Shown here: in pieces, positions 23,901 through 37,027 of the stretch
Layout of the letters: the number at the start of each line of letters is the position of its first letter
Position numbering within the stretch: position 1 is the stretch's first letter
NCBI RefSeq assembly: GCF_029867415.1
Contig: NC_081186.1
Span: 111,265,213-111,329,212, forward strand
DNA from: Vicia villosa
Taxonomy: Eukaryota; Streptophyta; Magnoliopsida; Fabales; Fabaceae
Direction: 5' to 3'
Length of the DNA stretch: 64,000 nucleotides
The notes under the pieces: generated by a model
What the model was told of the DNA's origin: nothing
Databases searched by the model: none
The model's input: only the letters and a program-made list of their open reading frames with translations
Program-made: the position numbers and the translations under genes

Positions 23901-24286
23901 TATAATGAGAGCATTTTATAATGAGAAATGAGAAGAACAAATATCAACAATTGAATTCTTCCGGAGAGAGAAATTAATTGCTACATTAATGGAAATTGAT
24001 CTAATTTGTTAGTCTAGATTCAATGTTTGGCGTCAATAATTATATATTAATAAAAAGAGTTGATATTTATAAATAAAAAATATTTTAAAAAAATTTAATT
24101 GATGTAAATAAAGAATAAAGTGGATGTTCATTCTTATTCACCTTTTATTCTTTCTATTTCTTCTTAACGATTTTGTAATGTAAATTGTACTTTAAAAAAA
24201 AAAATACAATATTTGTTTCTCCCTTCTCATCCTCTCTTCGATCTCTATTATTTGAGTTAGTTTCATAACACTAATTTCAATATTTA
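23901..24286. other. AT-rich intergenic DNA between two transposons
   Basis: 386 bp between the inverted-repeat element and the Helitron. I see no gene, and no continuation of the gag sequence that stops at 5204, so the (CA)n junction at the left is not a simple insertion point. Confidence 0.6.
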
Positions 24287-24298
24287 CTAGATTTATGG

Positions 24299-24315
24299 CC
24301 CGTGCGTTGCACGGG
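24299..24315 (-). terminator. Helitron 3'-terminal hairpin
   Basis: CCCGTGC with loop GTT (plus strand) and GCACGGG: a 7-bp GC-rich stem in AT-rich DNA, eight bases from the CTAG terminus. In Helitrons this hairpin is thought to signal the end of rolling-circle transfer. Confidence 0.8.
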
Positions 24316-26654
24316 TTTGATTAAATATATTTTAAATATTATATATGGTTCAAGTGTGATGTGATTTTTAATTTCTAAAACATTTTTTAATTGAAAAATA
24401 AAATTTATTTTCAATAAATATTTCCGAAAAAAATTTTAAATGCCAAAATAATAAATTTGATATGTATTAGATTGAGCTTTTAAGAGACTATGTTAACAAC
24501 ATAAAAAAATATTGCAAATATTTAAAATTTTGTAAAATTATATTGCCTTATTTGAATTTTAAATTAAAAAAATCGTGTATTAAGTCTTTGTTCACATAGA
24601 GTTTTTTGTTGTTGAAAATCTTGGTACAAGTCTTTGTACATAGTTAATTTATATTTTAAATAAACATATAATGATGGGAATGAGAAAGAGAAAAAGATTA
24701 GAGATAAAAGCATAAAGAAGTTGTTATAGTATTGCACGGAAAACGCAACCGATAATCTAAATCTGTATCCGTATTTAATGTAACCAAAAGGTGTTATAAT
24801 AATAAAAATATATGATCATTAATTTATATAGAATTTTAAAAATTTCACATAAAAATAAGTATACAATAAAAATGATGTGACATTTAATTCAAATGTGTAA
24901 TATTTAATTATTATAAAAAAAAATTGATTCATATTATCTTCATATTAAAAAACAATAATATAAGAAAAAAGAGGCTTGAGAGAGTGTCATATATAATTCA
25001 GATGTGCGACATTTGTTATAACGAATAATTATAACAATGAAGAAAAAAACATATTTGCAATATTGTTTAATGCATCAAACAAACATAAATTGCAATTATA
25101 AAAGTTCCATAATATATATCATAAAATAATTTGTAAAAAAAATTATAATAATATAATAACAACTACAATAATAATAATATAATGTAAATAGTAAATATTA
25201 TGAATTTATTTACGACAATAAACGATTAGAGTGGTTATGTTCAATAAATATAATAGATACCCGTAATATATATTTTTTCTCGAAAAAGGTTGACTATTCG
25301 TATAATAATAAAATATTAATTAAAAAATGAAAAAGATCTAAAAATGATTTAAGGTTAAATAAAAAAAATAATAACATTATATCATTCTTATAATTTAAGA
25401 TGTTATAAACATAACTTAATAGATACGTGTTGTAATTATAAACACAATAAGGTTAACAATATAATGTTTTTTCCTAAAATTTTACAAATCATAAGAAGTT
25501 AAGACATGAAAACCATCATCATTCAAAATTCATATATACATACTTAATCTTCAAGATTTCATCATATATAATTGATGGTAACATTAAACAATTACAATTA
25601 ATTTATCAAAAATCTCACTAAATAAGTCATACCTATTTTCATGTTTGTTCCCTCCAATTTAAATGTGCACTTGATTGCCTCCATTCACAACTTCTTTTTT
25701 TTCTATTCAATATATTCTCACCTCACATACTTTGTATTTTGTGATCAACACTCTATTTACATTACATTGAAAATACAATATATAAAATAATAATTACACC
25801 ATATAGTACAATTTTGATTCTAAAAAAATTGAAAAAAATTCTATTATTCCTTTAACACAATGTTGCAATATTGCTTGAATTTCACTCCCGTGTAAAATGT
25901 GTAGAGAAGAGTAATATATAATAAGGTATATATAAGAAATTTACATAACTCATTTTTTTATCAATTACATATTGAATGAAAATCAAGAATTTATATAAAT
26001 TACATAAATGAATACGTTTCATAGTTAATTATCAGTTTAGAATAAAAATAATACAAAATATAAATTATCAAATTTAATACAATGAATATTTTTAATCATG
26101 AGACAAAAAAATTAAAGAAATTAAATGTATATTTATGATAATAAATAGTAGTTAGTCAATTAAAATAAGAAATTATTTTATTAAATAATTTAATTATATA
26201 ATTTTGTGGGCTTATGAGTTAAAGAAATTTTTGTGTGGAATGGATAGAAAAAATAGTTGAACGTAAATATCACAGGAAAATTTATTAACCAAATTAATAT
26301 CATAATATTTAATGAGTGAGGTATTTAAAGCAAATAAATTCTATAATATTTAATTTTTGACGTAAAAGCAAATTAAAATCACAATGTTAAAAATTCCATT
26401 TTAATTATACAAAAAGTAACAGTTAAGGAGAGATAACTAAATAATTGTTAAAAAAAATGTTGATTAATTTAGAAATAATAATAATTGCTTTATCTTATGT
26501 GTAAATTGATTATGTCTAAACTAATATTTAGGACATTTGAGATATATTGGATAACATAGTTCTATTTTTAAATTTTTATTTTTATAATATAACATAAATT
26601 TTTTTATTATTATTCTTAATGGTTATAGTTTATTATGTTATTATTATTTTTTAT

Positions 26655-26755
<101 letters not shown>

Positions 26756-27189
26756 ATTTATTAAATTGATAATAATAATAATAAAAACATTTTTTAAATA
26801 TATTTTGAATCGAAAAATATTTTTTTTATATTATCATTGTAGTTTATTATTTATAATTTTAGTAATTATTAAAATAAAAAATCTACTTAGTTATTATAAG
26901 TTATTTTCCATATTATTGCAGTATTTTGTATTTTATATATTTATATTTATTAGAATTCATAAACTCATTTGGATTATATCTTTTTCTATTAGTCAATAAT
27001 TATTTATTTATTTGACAATCTTTAAGGCAAAATTTATTTGAGATTTATATTTAAAACAAATATAAAATTGTATAAAATAAAAAAGTGGAAATTTAATTTG
27101 AGAAGCTTTGTGAGTTTGCCACATAAGCATGAGGTTGGGGTTTTGTCTAGGGTTGTCATCATGACAACCTTAGATTTATATTAAGTAGA

Positions 27190-27640
27190 TTTATCATAGG
27201 TTTTTATTTGAAGTCTTATTAAAATTAAAGTATGTTTTTGTTGCTGTTAAAATAGAAGAAAAGTACGCTGCAGCTTAGTACAATTATCAATACTTTAGTA
27301 CTTAATTTTTTAAAGACTTGTTGTAGTGACTGAAATATATTAATAAATTACAATCATAATAATATTGATTATTCATTTATTTATGAAATTAAAGCTAGCA
27401 AACTGATAATAAAAAATAGTTTTATATTATCACTTAATAAGAATTTATTAATTAACCATGTCATATAATTTATTTTAAAATATTAACGTTACTTGGCAGA
27501 ATACATTGTAGTGATTGATTGATAATGTAAAATTATTTTATACTGTCGGTGTATATATATTTTTCTTTTTATTATAAATATCAAGAAATTGATCAAAAAT
27601 TTAATTATCATTGTATTAGTTAATCTATTTGACAAGAAAG
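27190..27640. other. Intergenic DNA upstream of the S-protein-homologue gene
   Basis: No gene. The segment TGTAAAATTATTTTATACTGTCGGTG (27525-27550) resembles a MITE end and recurs in diverged form near 29160-29190. Confidence 0.5.
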
Positions 27641-28072
27641 ATGGTTAGAATCTCAAAGTTTTTGCTTTAAGTTTCAATATTTTTAGCCGTTCTCGTTGCA
27701 TTACAGTTCAAGGAAAGCAGAATGGAAAGCAGAACCAATGCACTCACGGAGAGCGTAACTGTGACAGTTAGAAACAACGTAACCAATTATATACTCGGTA
27801 TTCATTGTAAAGACAAACACACTGATTTTGGGTTTAAATCAGTAAAATATGGGCAAGTTTACAGCTTCAATTTTCATCCTACATTTCTTATACAAAAATC
27901 CTTATATTTTTGTCGTTTTAATTGGGCTAAAGGAGATCACTACTTTGATATTTATATTCAAACCCGAGATGAAGATTGCTTGCCTGATTGTAAGTGGTAT
28001 GTAACAGAAACAGGCCCATGTAAGCATAAACCCCATTCCGTAGAATGTTATGATTGGAATCCTAAACTCTAA
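27641..28072 (+). pseudogene. Plant self-incompatibility S1-type (SPH) secreted protein, stop codon in the signal peptide
   Basis: The frame from the ATG at 27641 reads a basic start and a hydrophobic stretch (VSIFLAVLVALQF) typical of a signal peptide, then a mature SPH domain. It is broken by TAA at 27668-27670 (codon 10). The domain is recognisable by VTVTVRNNVTNYILGIHC, YFCRFNW, HYFDIYIQTRDEDC, CKWYVTETGPC and several cysteines, close to the family's usual 140 or so residues. S-protein homologues are small secreted proteins; the founder is the poppy stigma S determinant. Translation could begin at the in-frame ATG at 27722, but that product (116 residues) has no signal peptide. The gene is therefore either a young pseudogene or makes a cytosolic form. 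It has no intron, as is usual for this family. Confidence 0.85.
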
Positions 28073-28483
28073 TGTTTTAATCTATATCCTCTTGAAGTTT
28101 ATGTAGAGGGAAGAATAAGCGTATTAAAATAATAAATATAATAAATTTCTCTATGGCTCATCATATATTAAGCATTACAAATTGTTTCTCTCATTCAAGG
28201 TTTTAAAAAACGGGCGGCAATCACAAAACGAATAAGAAAAAAATGGTATTTCCACTATGACGACTTCATTCAATGTCGTAACATTTGTATGGATCGAAAT
28301 CACAAAAATCATTACCTTGCATTCCTTTCACAATATTTTATTCTCAGATCTTTTGATTACGATCATAACAATATCTTTTTATACAAATTTATTTTTCTTA
28401 TACCTTTTATCACATTGTTTTCTTGAGTTGTCATATTTTATATTCTACTCTCTTTTGTTTTAATTAGTTCTTTTGGTTATAGG
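28073..28483. other. 3' flank of the SPH gene
   Basis: AT-rich, no supported gene. AATAAATATAATAAAT near 28130 could act as a polyadenylation region. Confidence 0.5.
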
Positions 28484-29005
28484 TAGGAGTGCTTATATCT
28501 AAATCAATATAAATATATTTTTTTATCCAATTCAAAAAAATCTAAAACTGCAATAAATTAAATATTTATTGAATGTTTTTTAATTTCATTTTTTGAAAAT
28601 TGTTCATATATGATTGGATTTTGGATCAATTTTTCAAAATCAATACAAATCGAAGCAAACCACATACACATATTTTTTAAATACTTATTATTTTTTATTA
28701 GGTAATTGTTTTAATCATAATTGATCATTTTCATTTTGTAATTTTAATTATAAATGTATTATAATAGGATATATATTACTTCAAAACCTAATATTTTATA
28801 ATATTTTTTATAATGTTAATATTAATAAGAAAATTTATGTTTTTAATTTAGATATCTAAAAATTGATCCAAATTAAATCAAATAAAATTAGATTGGATCC
28901 GATTGTATTTTTTAATTAGTAGTCCAAAACCAATATGGACCATGAGTAATAGAATCTTTGAATTTAATGTGTTTTTGTCTCAAAATTGCACAGCAAACAC
29001 CTCTA
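28484..29005. mobile_element. Degenerate hAT-like MITE
   Basis: The left end, TAGGAGTGCTTATATC, and the reverse complement of the right end, TAGAGGTGTTTGCTG, resemble imperfect hAT-type termini. The inside holds repeated AT-rich words such as TGGATTTTGGATC and TTGGATCCGATTG, of a sort common in plant hAT MITEs. The 8 bases on either side agree at about six positions (GTTATAGG and ATTATATG), as expected for an aged 8-bp duplication. No coding capacity. Confidence 0.5.
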
Positions 29006-29324
29006 ATTATATGATATTTTTGTGAGCACACTAACATGAAAATTTTATTTAATACATAAATATCAATTTCTCTTCTTTTGTAAGTTTTTTTCTTTCATAA
29101 AATTGTAATGAAATCATATTTGTTAATATAATTTTACATTATGATTAACTGATAGTGATAGTGTAAATTTTTTTACTTAGTCGGTGTGTTTTAGTTAAAT
29201 TCTAAAAGAAAAAAAAGTGATGCATACAAAAGAAAAAGTTTAATAAAATAAAAATAAAATATTAATGTTTATTGGATGGTCCGCGTCCCTAAATAAAAAC
29301 CTTTTCTTTATCTCTTTTTATAAG
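29006..29324. other. AT-rich intergenic DNA
   Basis: No gene. A segment near 29140-29190 (TTAACTGATAGTGATAGTGT...TTAGTCGGTGTG) looks like a diverged copy of the MITE-like end near 27525. Confidence 0.5.
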
Positions 29325-29462
29325 ACCTTTTTCTGGGTTCGGGTGCGAGTTCTGACATCAAGTGGTTCCATCCCCCTCCCGATCGGAGTTGCGGGGGATC
29401 GAACCGTGGTTCTCCCTACCAAGTCCAGCGCCAATCACCACTGGACCAACTAACGATTGGTT
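29325..29462 (-). mobile_element. tRNA-derived SINE
   Basis: On the minus strand the sequence has a tRNA-like head with box A (TTGGTCCAGTGG, complement of 29438-29449) and a perfect box B (GGTTCGATCC, complement of 29396-29405), spaced as in Pol III promoters. A tRNA-unrelated body follows (GGGAGGGGGATGGAACCACT, CAGAACTCGCACCCGAACC). It is not a tRNA gene: no cloverleaf can be closed. Legume genomes carry SINEs of this type. The 3' tail and target duplication are unclear. Confidence 0.75.
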
Positions 29463-30540
29463 GCATTAAATATTTTTACATAAACAATAATAATTTTCTC
29501 TTCTAAATATAAAATTATAAAATTATACAAATAATCAATGAAATTATTACTCCAATAATTTATTCTAGAAAGTCTTATATTTAAGGATGGAAGTAGTAAT
29601 TGATTATTATAAAATAATTTGAATTGGAAATCTATTTTCGAAAAGCAAACACAATAAAAATATAAATTTGAGAAGAAAAAAAAGGAAAGGTTTAATGTTG
29701 AAAAAAGTCATATTAAATGATAAATTTTGATATAGAAAATTTATAAATTTTATTTATTTATTGAATTAAGATAAAATTAATATATTTTTATAATTGCTTT
29801 TTATTATTTTATTATCAATGGGATTCAATGGTTTTAAAATAAACTATAATATCTTGATCTGAATTATTATTTGAAAAGTCCGCATATGCGTTCACAATTT
29901 GTAAGTGACTTCTAGAATCTCATTTGTATGTCAATTGCAATAAAATTTTACTATCTATCTATTAAAAATCAATTGCATAAAATTTATAAATTACACTTTT
30001 ACCATAAATTATTTATATTAAGAAAATAATATTTAAGTAATCAAATAATGTTTTTTTTTTCAATTCTCATCTCATATTACATCATGACGTGGGAAATTTA
30101 TTTTTCAATTTTCATCAATTAAATCATAATTAAATATTACATACATTCATTCTCTCTCTTCATTAAAATTTTGAATCTCTTTCACATTTCTTTTTTCCAT
30201 ATTTTCTCACTTTCATTTCATATTTGTTTTTTTCCATATTTTCAATTTTGAATCAAATAATGTTTTTTTCCCCTCAGACCAGACTAATGGTGGAAAGCAG
30301 ACAGAAAATTGGGAGGCCATTTGCAAAAGGATGACTCAGTGAAAAAAGACATATTTATGTTGTTTAGTTTGAACTATTTTGAAATGTAATGTTTGTAATG
30401 TCACTGAGGCTAATCCTCTAACTATTTTGATGTTATTGCAATCTATTTTGTGTGTTTTATGAACATATGTAACAAACCTAATGATATGTCAATGGTATTT
30501 TGGAGTCTAATCTTAATGTGTGCAAATTTTGGACCAAATT
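29463..30540. other. AT-rich intergenic DNA
   Basis: No supported gene. The part 30280-30540 is less AT-biased (AGACCAGACTAATGGTGGAA onwards) and may belong to the transposon around the GRF gene, but I recognise nothing in it. Confidence 0.5.
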
Positions 30541-30780
30541 ATAGCTCATTATTAAGTCACTTTTATAACCAATTTATGACCAAATTTTGAAGTCAAATTT
30601 ATGACCAATTTATAAGTCACTTTTATGACCAAATTATAGTTGATTATTTATAGGTCACTTTCATGATCAAATTATATGTCAATTGGAAGACAAATTAGAG
30701 ACAACTTATAGATCATTTGAGAAACAAATTATAGGTCAATTGAATGAGACAAATTATAGTTCAATGATAGACAACTTATC
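30541..30780. repeat. Degenerate short direct repeats
   Basis: Words such as AATTTATGACCAA, TATAAGTCACTTTTATGACC and ACAAATTATAGGTCAATTG recur about every 25-35 bp with substitutions. They lie just beyond the 3' end of the GRF-type gene. Confidence 0.65.
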
Positions 30781-30892
30781 CAACTCAGATTATATCAACT
30801 CTAAATCAATATTACATTACATCCAACACATTACAGCCAAAGATTTGCACAACAACAACATTACAACCAAAGTATACATTCCAAACACTGAT

Positions 30893-31331
30893 TCAACAAT
30901 TACATTTCCATAAAAAATACATATCGACCATTACAGAAACAACAATACACCAAGACTTCATCTTTCCATACATAGCATCTAACTTTATCTTCATCTTCAA
31001 TTTCGTGTTCTTCTTCTGTGAAATTTCATACAACTCCCTCATAGTTTCAAGACCTTGGACCTCCCTAACTTTGCTCTCATTTTTTATCCTTTCATCATCT
31101 AACCTTTCGTGAACATCGGTTCGTTTCAATATCATCATCCCATATAAATAAGTTACAAGTTTCCTCACCTTGCCGAAATGGACATCTCCAAAACAGACGC
31201 CTTTTGTTAGGTTCATTCTTACAATGATATGAAGTCATCCGAGCATCACACGCACACCTTCTACCTGGACGGGTACTCACACTTGTGGATTGATACGATG
31301 TTGACTTCGTTCTCCTTGATGAAGATGACAT
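30893..31331 (-). pseudogene. GRF-type zinc-finger protein, frameshifted
   Basis: The first frame (ATG at 31331) gives a Ser/Thr-rich start and a zinc finger of the GRF type: CACDARMTSYHCKNEPNKRR, LFWRCPF, then ETCNLFIWDDD. It stops at 31095. A second frame takes over near 31115-31140 with a charged helix (ERLDDERIKNESKVREVQGL, ELYEISQKKNTKLKMKI) and a hydrophobic C-terminus (SWCIVVSVMVDMYFLW), to 30893. Finger, coiled coil and membrane tail in this order are common in legume GRF proteins, often carried by transposons. One indel probably separates the frames. The flank at 31620-31740 carries transposon-like terminal sequence. The protein's role is unknown. Confidence 0.7.
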
Positions 31332-31745
31332 CGTAACTTTGCTGAAAGCTTAAGCCTTTAAAGAAGTAGAAGACAACTTCAATCTGAGAAGAACACGATG
31401 GAAGAGGAATAAGGAAAGGGGAAGAAGGACTTCAATCTGAGAAGATGACGATGGAAGAGGAACAAGGAAAGGGGAGGAAGGAAAAGAGGTGGAATGAAAT
31501 TAGGGTTAAAAAAAATTACACGATCCCTTTTAATTCTAAACAATTATCCTACACGTCTCACAGCTGTCAAATAAATTAACACAACTGACATGACACGTCA
31601 CCCACCGTTAATGGATTCTAACGGGAGGGACTAACCATGGAGACGGAAAATATTACATGGACCAAAGTTTGAAGAAATTTTTTATAGGGACTAAAAATAA
31701 AAATTGGCATATTTATAGAGACCTCGTAGATATTTAACCCAATAA
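31332..31745. other. Upstream region of the GRF gene with transposon-like end
   Basis: No coding sequence. The stretch AGGGACTAACCATGGAGACG ... TATAGGGACTAAAAATA ... GATATTTAACCC (31624-31741) resembles the terminal part of abundant legume DNA elements that begin GGGTTAAATAT. I could not find a matching opposite end in the window. Confidence 0.45.
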
Positions 31746-32078
31746 ATAATAATTGACAATCTTTAAGCTTTTTAAAATAACAATGGGAATGACCAAAGTA
31801 AAAACTTCAAAATGTATATTCTTATCATATTTCAACACCTAAAAAAAATTCAAGGTATATGTTTAATTCATAAACTAAATGATTGAATCAGCGGTTGTAA
31901 ATGATACTTCATCTAGAAGTACAAAATATACAGAAAAAATTACTATGATAGTTGAAATTTAGAAGTTCCAAGTCTTAAAATCCAGCTATAAGGGGGGCAT
32001 TACAACTCAAGAACATTTCTCTCTTTCATAAGACTGAGTTATCAGAAATTGAATGGAATGAATAAATAAATAAATAAC
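31746..32078. other. 3' flank of helicase copy 1
   Basis: Holds the presumed 3' UTR and end of the minus-strand helicase transcript. No other gene is seen. Confidence 0.6.
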
Positions 32079-35000
32079 CTATTTGGAACGTAAACCAGGG
32101 ATATTTTTAAGACCCATCTTGCCAAGGACAAGCTTAGGAATAGCTGGAGGGCTATCAAGCCCCATGCATCGACTGAACTCGTTTGCAAGCTCCACTAACC
32201 TATACTTATCTTTCCCCACTTTCTTGTTAGAGTTGTAGTAACCAAGCCATGCCTGATATGCTGCTTCTTTATTCTTCATCTCCACATTTGATAGAGCCCT
32301 TTCCACCTGTTAACAATTTAAAATGTTAGTGCATTGTTGGAATTACTGTGAGTTTGAAGAACTCACGGTGGCACTATAACTTTGCTAAATCTCTCGTGTA
32401 GTTTTTGCCAAAATCATGGTGACACACTGTAATTCTGCCAAACTCGTCGCTATTATAGTATTGCTCTACATATTGGTTGTTTGTCTAAAAACTTGCCAAA
32501 ATATTAGAAGAAAATCAATAGTTGTTTCCCTTGTATATCCAAGTATACCTTTTTCTTAGTGTCAGGATCAACAGAAGGGACCGGAGCTTTCCCAATAGGT
32601 AAATCTTTTGCGGTAGCTAAAAAGAACTCTTCCCAAGGAGCAAGCAGCAGTATGCCCTGCCCTTCTTTTCCTCTTCGCCCTGTTCTACCTAGTCTATGTA
32701 TATATTGTTCTCTATCAGCCGGCAGACCAACCTGTTCATTATAGAAATGGAAGAAACATGACAATTCAAATTTAGTAATAGCGTTAAATAATTAACATTT
32801 GATCAAATCATGACCAAAAGGCTTGCACTTTTAGCAAATGCATGTATTAAGTGTCCTTGCGAATATGCATTAAACAGGACATAAATTCATATGTCATATG
32901 GGCACGAGCATGCTGGTAATGTAGTCACAAGTGAAAGAAGGAATGAGATCCAAATATACCTGTACAACAAGAGTAACATCCGGATAATCAACTCCACGTG
33001 CGGATACATCCGAAGTAACCAAGATGAGACCCTTTGACTTCCGGAATTCATCAGAAACCCTGGTTCTATAACTCTGAGGCTTTCTTGAATGGATTTCTCT
33101 GACATTCAAGTTCAACTCCCCAAGGAGATCAGCAACAAGTCTTGTGACCATGGCGGTTGTGCAGAAAACAAGAACCTGATAAACCAGTAGCTATATTATA
33201 TATCCTCCAAAGCCATGTAAACATAATTGTAAAAGTTAAACTTTGTCGTAAAATCACAGTTTACCAATCCAAAATACTAATCTAAACAGTTCATAGTGAA
33301 AGGACGAGGAAAAAACTAAAATACAGTTGGTTACAGATTAGAAAGCAAACCTTATAGTCAACATCATCTGCAATGTGCTCCTTCAGAATAGCATAGAGTA
33401 AAGGGAAATGCTTCTCTAATGGTGCAACTAAATGCATTTGGTGGACCTGAAATGATCCAAAGCACCATAAATAAAGATCCAAAAAATGTTATATGATGGA
33501 TGCATATGCACATACACATGTAAGTATCTAACGAGTTATTACTGGCATGAAATTACAAACAATACCTGTGCATGTGTATCCTCACTACCCTCCTGTACTG
33601 TATTAATATATTCAAAATCCCTTTTCATAGCAATATGGCAGACTTGGCGCACCTTCACAACAACAATCATTCGAGAATAAGCACAATCCGCATATCTTTT
33701 ATAAAACATGAATCATCACAGCTAAAAAGGAAAAGGAAGAAAAGTAAGACAAACCTCGTCGGGAATTGTTGCAGAAAACATAAGTGTCTGTCGTTGTTTA
33801 GGGATTGCAGCAATTATTTTCTCAATATCTTTGCGAAATCCCATGTCTAGTAAATGATCAGCTTCATCAAGCACCAAAGCCTTCACCCCCATAAGCCTGG
33901 ATGCAAAACCAGCGGTATTTTCAATATGATCTCTAAGCCTTCCAGGTGTAGCAACAAGGATCTGTACAAAAAGCAAACAAATAAAGTTCAGTCTGGAAAA
34001 CTAGTTTGCTATAAGATGATAATTCGCCAAAGGTGGGCATGAAACCAGATTATCATAGCATGATAACAGGTTAAGCCAAGAAAATAAAGGTGATTTTCAT
34101 AGTCATTTTTTAAAAATTAGTATTTAACCCTTGAATATGAGTTCTGGCTTATTGTTAAAACAGTATAAAAACAATCATAATACTCTGCATCATTATATCA
34201 GGAAGTTTAGTATGGTAGGAATAGTTCAGAATCTTCTCATTTATTTGATTATTTGTCTTATTGAAATGTACAGGGATTTTATTTTGGGTACATAAGGATG
34301 TGCACAAGGCTCAGGCCTACATAAAATAATTTTGATGGCAAGAAAAAAGCCCTCACCTGGCAAGGATTTGCTTGCATGCGTTTCTGTTCTAATGTGAGTC
34401 TTGTTCCTCCAATCACAACTTGAACACCTAAGGTAGGATGATACTTAAGCAGTTTAGTGGCTTCGGCAGCAGCTTGACAAGCAAGTTCTCGGGTAGGACA
34501 TATGACAAGAACAAAAATTGGTGGTCGCCTTTGATCACGGTCACTTGGTGGAGACTTCACAACAATTTCAATTGATGGAAGCTGAATAAAAATACTTCAA
34601 AAGTAAGTATAAACTACTAATCATCGCGTACTACACAAGCAATAGAACAATTAACGAGTTTACACATCAAAGATTTTGGTGTGACATTGAAATTCAAATA
34701 GACTTCTTTTATATTCTTATGCAAGGTAAACCCTAATAATATTCTAAACAGTTTTAAGATATTGTAATCAACATGTAATTTCCTTTGGTACTTCCACTGC
34801 AAACAAGTTAAACAGAAAAGGGGATACTAGTTGCTTATAGTAAACCCCATGCCTGGAGAAAAATATAGAGAGAAACAGAAATTCTGTATATCATAATAAA
34901 ATATAAAAAATGCAGGCCAAGGAATTAAATAAAGAGATCAATTAAGTAGATTGTTTATTCCGAAGGAGGCTTAAGTGTTTACACGTTCACTGTACCTTAC

Positions 35001-37027
35001 TTTAAGTGATGCTCAAAGTAGAAAAAATATGAAGAAAAATACTAGTGATGATTAACAGAGAGGCCATTAATAATTAATGCACTCGAACTAACACAAATTT
35101 AAGAGACTTACCAAAAAGGCTACTGTTTTTCCCGTGCCTGTTTTAGCCTTGGCTAGGACATCCTTACCTAAAAATGTTAATTGGAGTAAGTGCACCATCA
35201 TAAATAAACTCAAGATATATGAGAATAATGCCATTCTAATCCAGACGATGCTACTTTCTTGCTTAATATTATCAATTAGAATAACTCCAAGTTTTGAAAA
35301 CTGAATAATTATGTAGTTGCATACAATAGAAACAAAAAATGTAATCACAGGAAAAAGATCCTATCCCAAAAGCAAGGTTGGAAAAAGTGGAAGAACACAG
35401 TAGAAGAACACAACCACACAAAAATGACACAATATCTATGAAAAAGAATAAACCTTTAAGAATTACTGGAAGGGTAGCCTCCTGCACAACAGTCATTTTC
35501 TCATACCCAGCATCCTTGACTCCTTTTAAGGACAGTGGAGAGACTGAACACTGGTCGAATCTGCGGCATCATATCTCAAAAATTCAGACAAACAAAATAC
35601 AGGAGCAAAACAGTGCAGCAAACTAGGATATGAAGGGTAAGTACATATCAGATTTATGAAAGATGGACTGAAAAGCGTGTATATATATAAGCACAAGGCT
35701 CGCCTATTTATGCCTATCCTCACACCAACACAACACCCCCATACCAATTTTCAAATTCAAGCCAGTAAGAAAGCATGCAATGCATTGTCCTACCCGTCCA
35801 ACATTTAAATCAACTATATAAGCAAGAATATAGTGCTTCTCTAATATTCTTTCCCCAATCTCCCACCCCCGCCAAAAGAAAAGGTTCAAGTCTAACTACC
35901 CAACAGTAAGCAAATCATAACATGAGTGTGTAAGAAAAACAAATGTACCACAAGCTCATATTCTCTCAAAATTGATCATATCAATACAGAGTTCCAAAAT
36001 CATTGTTGTGCCTGAACAAAGAGCACCGTCTCATTCATTTGTTTCTATTTGTTCTACACGAAGTTTTAAATTGCAATGCACAACCGCAGTTTCAGCCACA
36101 ATATAACGGTTTTAGATATATTCGCAAATGCAATTACAACCGCATTTGTCCAAAGTATACCCAATATAAAGGTTTGTACTTTGTAGCATAACTGTAACAG
36201 CAACCATATTTTAAAACTAAAACCATTACTTCTACCTACCTAATACCATACCACCAGTTAACCTATAACATCCAATAGCAAATAAACCAAATACAATCAC
36301 AGATAAGGCACCAAACAATCTAGATTCATAAAAATAAAAACAGAAACTGCTTATTTATGAAAACAAACACAGAAACACACCTGGATTCGCTTAAATAAGA
36401 ATCACTTCCACCAGATGAAGCAGGTCTAGTAGTAGTTGTTGTTGTTGACAAGCCACTTACTTTTTTACCAAACAAAACACTTCTACTCTTTTCAACAATC
36501 TCCTCATCACTTTCTTCTCCTTCAATCTCATCTTCAGTTTCATCTTCACTAATAAACCTACCAATACTTCCCGAACCACCACCACCACCACCACCTTTAA
36601 ACTTGCCTACATCCACAACCTCATCCTCAACATCACTACTATCACTCCTCACCGGAAACCTCCTCTTCGAATTCAAACTAGGTTTCCCCTTCCTAAAATC
36701 ACCACCCCTTCTTTCTCCCAAACCAGAACCCCTACTAACAGCACTACTCTTCCGTGACCGGAACCCGCTATCTTTACCAGCACCTGAACCCGGTCTAGTG
36801 GTATCAGGAGTTTCGCGACCGGTTCGCAAGTCGTCGACCCAGTTACTAAGCTCGGCCTCGTCGTCGACGAGGCTTTTGGAAGCTCTGATTCTGTCTGGAC
36901 GGACGGAGAAAGTTCGAGGACGAAACGCGGCGTTGCGGAGTGGGAGGTGGGAGAGTTTGATGAGAGATTGAGAGAGAAATGGAGAGTGAAGAAGACGCAT
37001 TTGTGATAAGAAGAGTTTTGAGGGCAT
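32079..37027 (-). CDS. DEAD-box ATP-dependent RNA helicase, RH26/RH31-like, copy 1 (organelle-targeted form)
   Basis: Ten exons with GT-AG introns: 37027-36381, 35560-35454, 35167-35112, 34581-34357, 33961-33755, 33652-33566, 33446-33351, 33175-32960, 32731-32549 and 32306-32079, coding for 683 residues. Core motifs: Q motif (MTVVQEATLP), I AKTGTGKT, Ia PTRELACQ, Ib TPGRLRDH, II DEAD, III SAT, V SDVSARGVDYPD and VI HRLGRTGRRG, so both RecA-like domains are complete. It matches Arabidopsis RH26/RH31 as I recall them, including the C-terminal block AAYQAWLGYYNS...VELANEFSRCMG. Exon 1 encodes a Ser/Arg/Leu-rich N-terminus of the mitochondrial or plastid targeting kind, then a low-complexity Gly/Ser/acidic linker. 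It should unwind or remodel RNA with ATP. It lies head-to-head with copy 2. Confidence 0.95.

Noticed and set aside
29265..29453. 62-residue open frame
   Set aside because: It overlaps a tRNA-derived SINE read on the wrong strand; no protein similarity recognised.
29396..29462. tRNA gene
   Set aside because: Box A and box B are present but no closed cloverleaf or acceptor stem; it is the head of a SINE.
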